From the NCBI GenBank assembly GCA_963822955.1, contig CAWGJS010000002.1, positions 1,240,001 through 1,304,000 on the forward strand: 64,000 bases of DNA, written 5' to 3'. The stretch comes from JAJYUU01 sp963822955. Its GTDB lineage: Bacteria; Actinomycetota; Actinomycetes; Streptosporangiales; Streptosporangiaceae. A program made the translations under genes and the position numbers. Each line of letters starts with the position of its first letter. Position 1 is the stretch's first letter. Below, in pieces: positions 61,907 through 64,000 of this stretch. The notes under the pieces were generated by a model. That model made no database searches and had not been told where the DNA came from. It saw only the letters and a list, made by a program, of their open reading frames with translations.

Positions 61907-62307
61907 TTCGGGTTATGCCTGCCCCCGGTGGTTTTCTCCACCACCATCCGAACGATGACGCGGATCGCGCCTGGCCGGTCCTGGACTGGGTCCTTGCCGT
62001 CGTACTTCCAGGACAGTTGAGTGTCGAACCGCCGTCCGACGTCCGGAGTCATCGACACCCGGCCACGCAACTCGACGTAGGTCTCCGGGTCCGACCAGTC
62101 GATCACGGTGATGCTGACCCGCGGGTCGCGCAGCATGTTGCGGTGCTTAACGCGCCCCTCAACCGTGGAGAACAACACGTCATCGCCGTCGCGGCCGACC
62201 CACACGACAGAAGTCTGCGGGGTCCCGTCCGGATTCACCGTCGCCAGGACCGCGTAGTTCCTGCCGTCGACCAGCCGCAGCGTGCCTTTGCTGAGCGCGA
62301 TACCCAT
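61903..62307 (-). CDS. PPOX-class F420-dependent enzyme
   Basis: A 134-aa split-barrel protein: LSKGTLRLVDGRNYAVLATVNPDGTPQTSVVWVGRDGDDVLFSTVEGRVKHRNMLRDPRVSITV, typical of actinobacterial F420/flavin-binding PPOX proteins such as Rv1155 relatives. The C-terminus ends with GAIRVIVRMVVEKTTG. The substrate is unknown. It converges with the permease operon and appears monocistronic. Confidence 0.9.
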   Translation of the reverse strand: MGIALSKGTLRLVDGRNYAVLATVNPDGTPQTSVVWVGRDGDDVLFSTVEGRVKHRNMLRDPRVSITVIDWSDPETYVELRGRVSMTPDVGRRFDTQLSWKYDGKDPVQDRPGAIRVIVRMVVEKTTGGRHNPK

Positions 62308-62367
62308 AGCGGCACCGTAGCAGCGCTCCTTCCCTTGCTGCGACGCTCCGGCATGCCAGGCGTTAAG

Positions 62368-63231
62368 TTAGCTGCGGCGCTTGATGCCGAGCCGTGACTT
62401 GGCTTTAGCCCAGGTCAGCACCACGTCGGTCGGGGCATGCCCGCATACGCCAGCGAACAACTCGGTCCGGCTGTTGATGCTGGCCGCGTATCCGGCACCC
62501 ATGGCCAGGGCGCTGGCACCTCCGCCGCACGCTGCCTTGCTGCTGAACGTGCCGAGGATGTTGTCGCGGTGCCCCCAGCAGCCAGAGCGGTCCTGCCTGG
62601 TGCAGTCCTCGTTCGGGCTATTCAGGCCATCGTCATACATCCAGCCGTAGTCGGCGCCAAGGGCATTAGGCCAGCCTCCCGCCCAGTTGCCGCCGAGGCC
62701 CACCACCTGCCCGCCGCCGGGAAGACGGGCCGGCACCCGGCTGAGCGGCGGGTCCTCTCCTCGGCGCGCCCCGAGTTGAGCGACCTTGTCAAGCGACTTG
62801 CTCAGGACCGTGGCCGGTGGCAGCCCTCGCTCAGTCCGCTCAAGATCGGCAGTGACGAACAGCTGTTCCGCAGGCGTCAGGTTCAGGTAGGCCGTCAGGG
62901 AGAACGACATGCCGCCCATCTTCTCCAGCACCTTCCGCGCATGCGCGATCGCCTTGAGCACCTCTCGATTGCATGCCCGGCCGTTGCTCCGGCCAGCGCA
63001 GACGCCCAGCCCCATGAAATCCGGGCTTGGCGGCAAGCTCCGCGACGGGTTCTTCGGCGGGACGATACCCGCCTCCGCCGCCGCGGGACGGCTCACCGCG
63101 GCATCGACGCCGGCTGGGCCGCTCCACCACATCGTGACGACCGCCACCGCCGTGAGCACCGCGAGCGCCGGAGGCGAGCGGAACAACCTGCGACTGCGTG
63201 CAGCAGCCATCGCCGGGTCAGCTGTTTGCAT
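62368..63231 (-). CDS. Secreted CAP-like protein
   Basis: A 287-aa exported protein. The N-terminus has basic residues and a hydrophobic segment (about 20-38; ALAVLTAVAVVTMWW) that could be a signal peptide or anchor. The mature part has LTPAEQLFVTADLERTERGLPP, GADYGWMYDDG and CTRQDRSGCWGHRDNIL, a CAP/SCP-type landmark set with paired Cys residues, and ends with LFAGVCG. An alternate start at MAAARSRRLF is possible. Function is unknown; a cell-envelope role is likely. Confidence 0.78.
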   Translation of the reverse strand: MQTADPAMAAARSRRLFRSPPALAVLTAVAVVTMWWSGPAGVDAAVSRPAAAEAGIVPPKNPSRSLPPSPDFMGLGVCAGRSNGRACNREVLKAIAHARKVLEKMGGMSFSLTAYLNLTPAEQLFVTADLERTERGLPPATVLSKSLDKVAQLGARRGEDPPLSRVPARLPGGGQVVGLGGNWAGGWPNALGADYGWMYDDGLNSPNEDCTRQDRSGCWGHRDNILGTFSSKAACGGGASALAMGAGYAASINSRTELFAGVCGHAPTDVVLTWAKAKSRLGIKRRS

Positions 63232-63322
63232 ACCGCCGCATCGTAGACACGGTTGAGCGAATCGGCAGCGGAAGGGCCAAACCCCTCAGGAACGGCGGTC
63301 CTATGACTTCAGCTTGCCGGAT

Positions 63323-63526
63323 CTACTCTGCTGCCGGCCCATCCAGCTGAGCCCCAATGCGGGCAGGATCCCAGTAGCCAGATTCTGGCGGCGGGCGGTC
63401 GCGGCGACGCCAGGCATCTTCTATCCCGTGCCGCACAGCGAGGCGAACTATCCAGTAGAAGATCATCAGACCCACGAGCGGCCCGAGCGTGTAAAAGAGG
63501 ATCACGACTAGCGGCTTCAAAAGCAC
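63323..63526 (-). CDS. Small membrane protein
   Basis: A short protein of about 67 aa, with one long hydrophobic segment (KPLVVILFYTLGPLVGLMIFYWIV) at the N-terminus and a hydrophilic tail. AAGGAGG precedes two in-frame GTGs; the second (63524-63526) gives a 6-bp spacing and is preferred. No family was recognised. Confidence 0.6.
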   Translation of the reverse strand: MLLKPLVVILFYTLGPLVGLMIFYWIVRLAVRHGIEDAWRRRDRPPPESGYWDPARIGAQLDGPAAE

Positions 63527-63710
63527 CACGGCCCTCCTTGACTGCTCAATTCCGCAGGACGACCGTTGCACAAGCGCTGGTCACGCGCAAGCAGTACGGG
63601 CAAATAATACCTAGTTCGCCCGTATCGGACCAAAAGGTATGAAGCTGCGCCAGTCGGCCAAGCTCCGGGTCACCGCGACCCGGACTGGTGAACCAAACCT
63701 GTCGTCACCG

Positions 63711-64000
63711 CTACGCGGCGAGCAGCCGCTCGAAGAAGGAGCGGTAGAGGCGCAGGCTCTGCCGTAGGTCCTCAGTGGACACGTCGTCACCGGCGGCCCA
63801 CTGTGACTCAAGTTGCTCGCGTTCGCTTGCGGACGTCTGGGAGAGGCGCTGCGTGAGCTCGACGACAAGGGCGTCGGCATCCTGGACTGCTTTTCTGGGC
63901 GCATCCACGAACTCGCTCTGGATGTTCTTCCACTGCCCGAGGATGCGCTGCATCTCATGGCTTTCCAGCAGTTGCGCATACGGCCGGCCGAAGAAGGAGC
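63711..64000 (-). CDS. Hypothetical protein, 3' part (gene runs off right edge)
   Basis: The frame runs from the window edge to a stop at 63711 with RPYAQLLESHEMQRILGQWKNIQSEFVDAPRKAVQDADALVVELTQRLSQT and a C-terminal STEDLRQSLRLYRSFFERLL. This helical sequence matches the C-terminus of a widespread actinobacterial protein of unknown function. The 5' part lies beyond 64000. A second frame on the same strand (63611-63979) is a shadow. Confidence 0.75.
   Translation of the reverse strand, partial: SFFGRPYAQLLESHEMQRILGQWKNIQSEFVDAPRKAVQDADALVVELTQRLSQTSASEREQLESQWAAGDDVSTEDLRQSLRLYRSFFERLLAA

Noticed and set aside
63611..63979. 122-aa minus-strand frame at the right end
   Set aside because: Overlaps the better-supported helical frame of the partial gene ending at 63711; the translation is Ser/Arg/Pro-rich.
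1..64000. CRISPR array, rRNA operon, phage structural genes
   Set aside because: No regular 25-40 bp repeat array, no ribosomal RNA sequence and no capsid, portal or tail motifs were found in any frame.

Overview
The window is high-GC DNA with long shadow reading frames on the antisense strand. It looks actinobacterial: it holds two F420/PPOX-type flavoenzymes, a Scr1-type (DUF5753) XRE regulator, a remnant of a mycothiol-dependent enzyme, a PucR-type regulator and an actinomycete-style integrase/excisionase pair. A Streptosporangiales-like host is a reasonable guess but the sequence does not prove it. No rRNA, intact tRNA or CRISPR array was seen.

Region 1 (about 42-6152) is a decayed integrative element. 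It lies between two exact 53-bp direct repeats that are the 3' part, from the anticodon loop onward, of a tRNA-Val(GAC) gene. It carries a tyrosine integrase broken by two frameshifts, an excisionase, the 3' end of the gene once upstream of it, a fragment of an XRE/TPR regulator, two hypotheticals, a GNAT acetyltransferase and a DUF1990 protein. A third, degraded copy of the tRNA end lies at about 36511-36553, so the locus looks like serial accretion of elements at one tRNA.

Region 2 (6153-36550) is metabolic and bounded by toxin-antitoxin debris. It holds a methyltransferase; a complete branched-chain-type (Liv) ABC importer with a 3-hydroxybutyrate dehydrogenase-like SDR and a divergent GAF/PucR regulator; a DnaQ-like exonuclease with a cNMP/CBS/DUF294 nucleotidyltransferase; MazEF and DUF433/DUF5615 modules; an acyl-CoA synthetase fragment beside an IS110 remnant; a P450 and acyl-CoA ligase divergent from a TetR regulator; a second complete Liv importer with a PPOX enzyme; and a divergent FAA-hydrolase/extradiol-dioxygenase pair. 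A shared palindromic motif links the TetR gene to the second importer and the hydrolase operon. The region ends with gene fragments, a HEPN-like gene, a YefM/RelE-like module and a HigA remnant.

Region 3 (36550-47700) is mixed: VapBC, YceI, a scrap zone of three gene fragments (38.2-38.8 kb), a DUF2975/XRE pair with a perfect 31-bp operator palindrome, a histidine-ammonia-lyase-family protein lacking the Ala-Ser-Gly cofactor triad, a VC0807-like membrane protein, an enoyl-CoA hydratase, an aldo/keto reductase, a FrlD-like sugar kinase, FitAB and a Scr1-type regulator.

Region 4 (47.8-61.9 kb) is the most interesting part: a two-armed catabolic gene set around a SorC/LsrR-family regulator. The plus-strand operon encodes an SDR, a DUF4432 mutarotase-like protein, a ribulose-phosphate 3-epimerase-like protein, a VOC protein, a 2-hydroxyacid dehydrogenase, an LsrK-like kinase, an LsrF-like thiolase/aldolase and an APC permease. 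The minus-strand arm encodes a cyclase-family hydrolase, an SDR, a ManA-like isomerase and a D-threonine-aldolase-family protein. The kinase, thiolase and regulator match the core of the autoinducer-2 Lsr system, but no LsrABCD importer or LsrG was found. This could be actinobacterial AI-2 processing or catabolism of another short phosphosugar. The window ends with a PPOX enzyme, a secreted CAP-like protein, a small membrane protein and a gene running off the right edge.

Many genes are broken by single-base indels, often in short G or C runs. Either the assembly has indel errors or the locus is decaying; frameshift calls should be read with that in mind.
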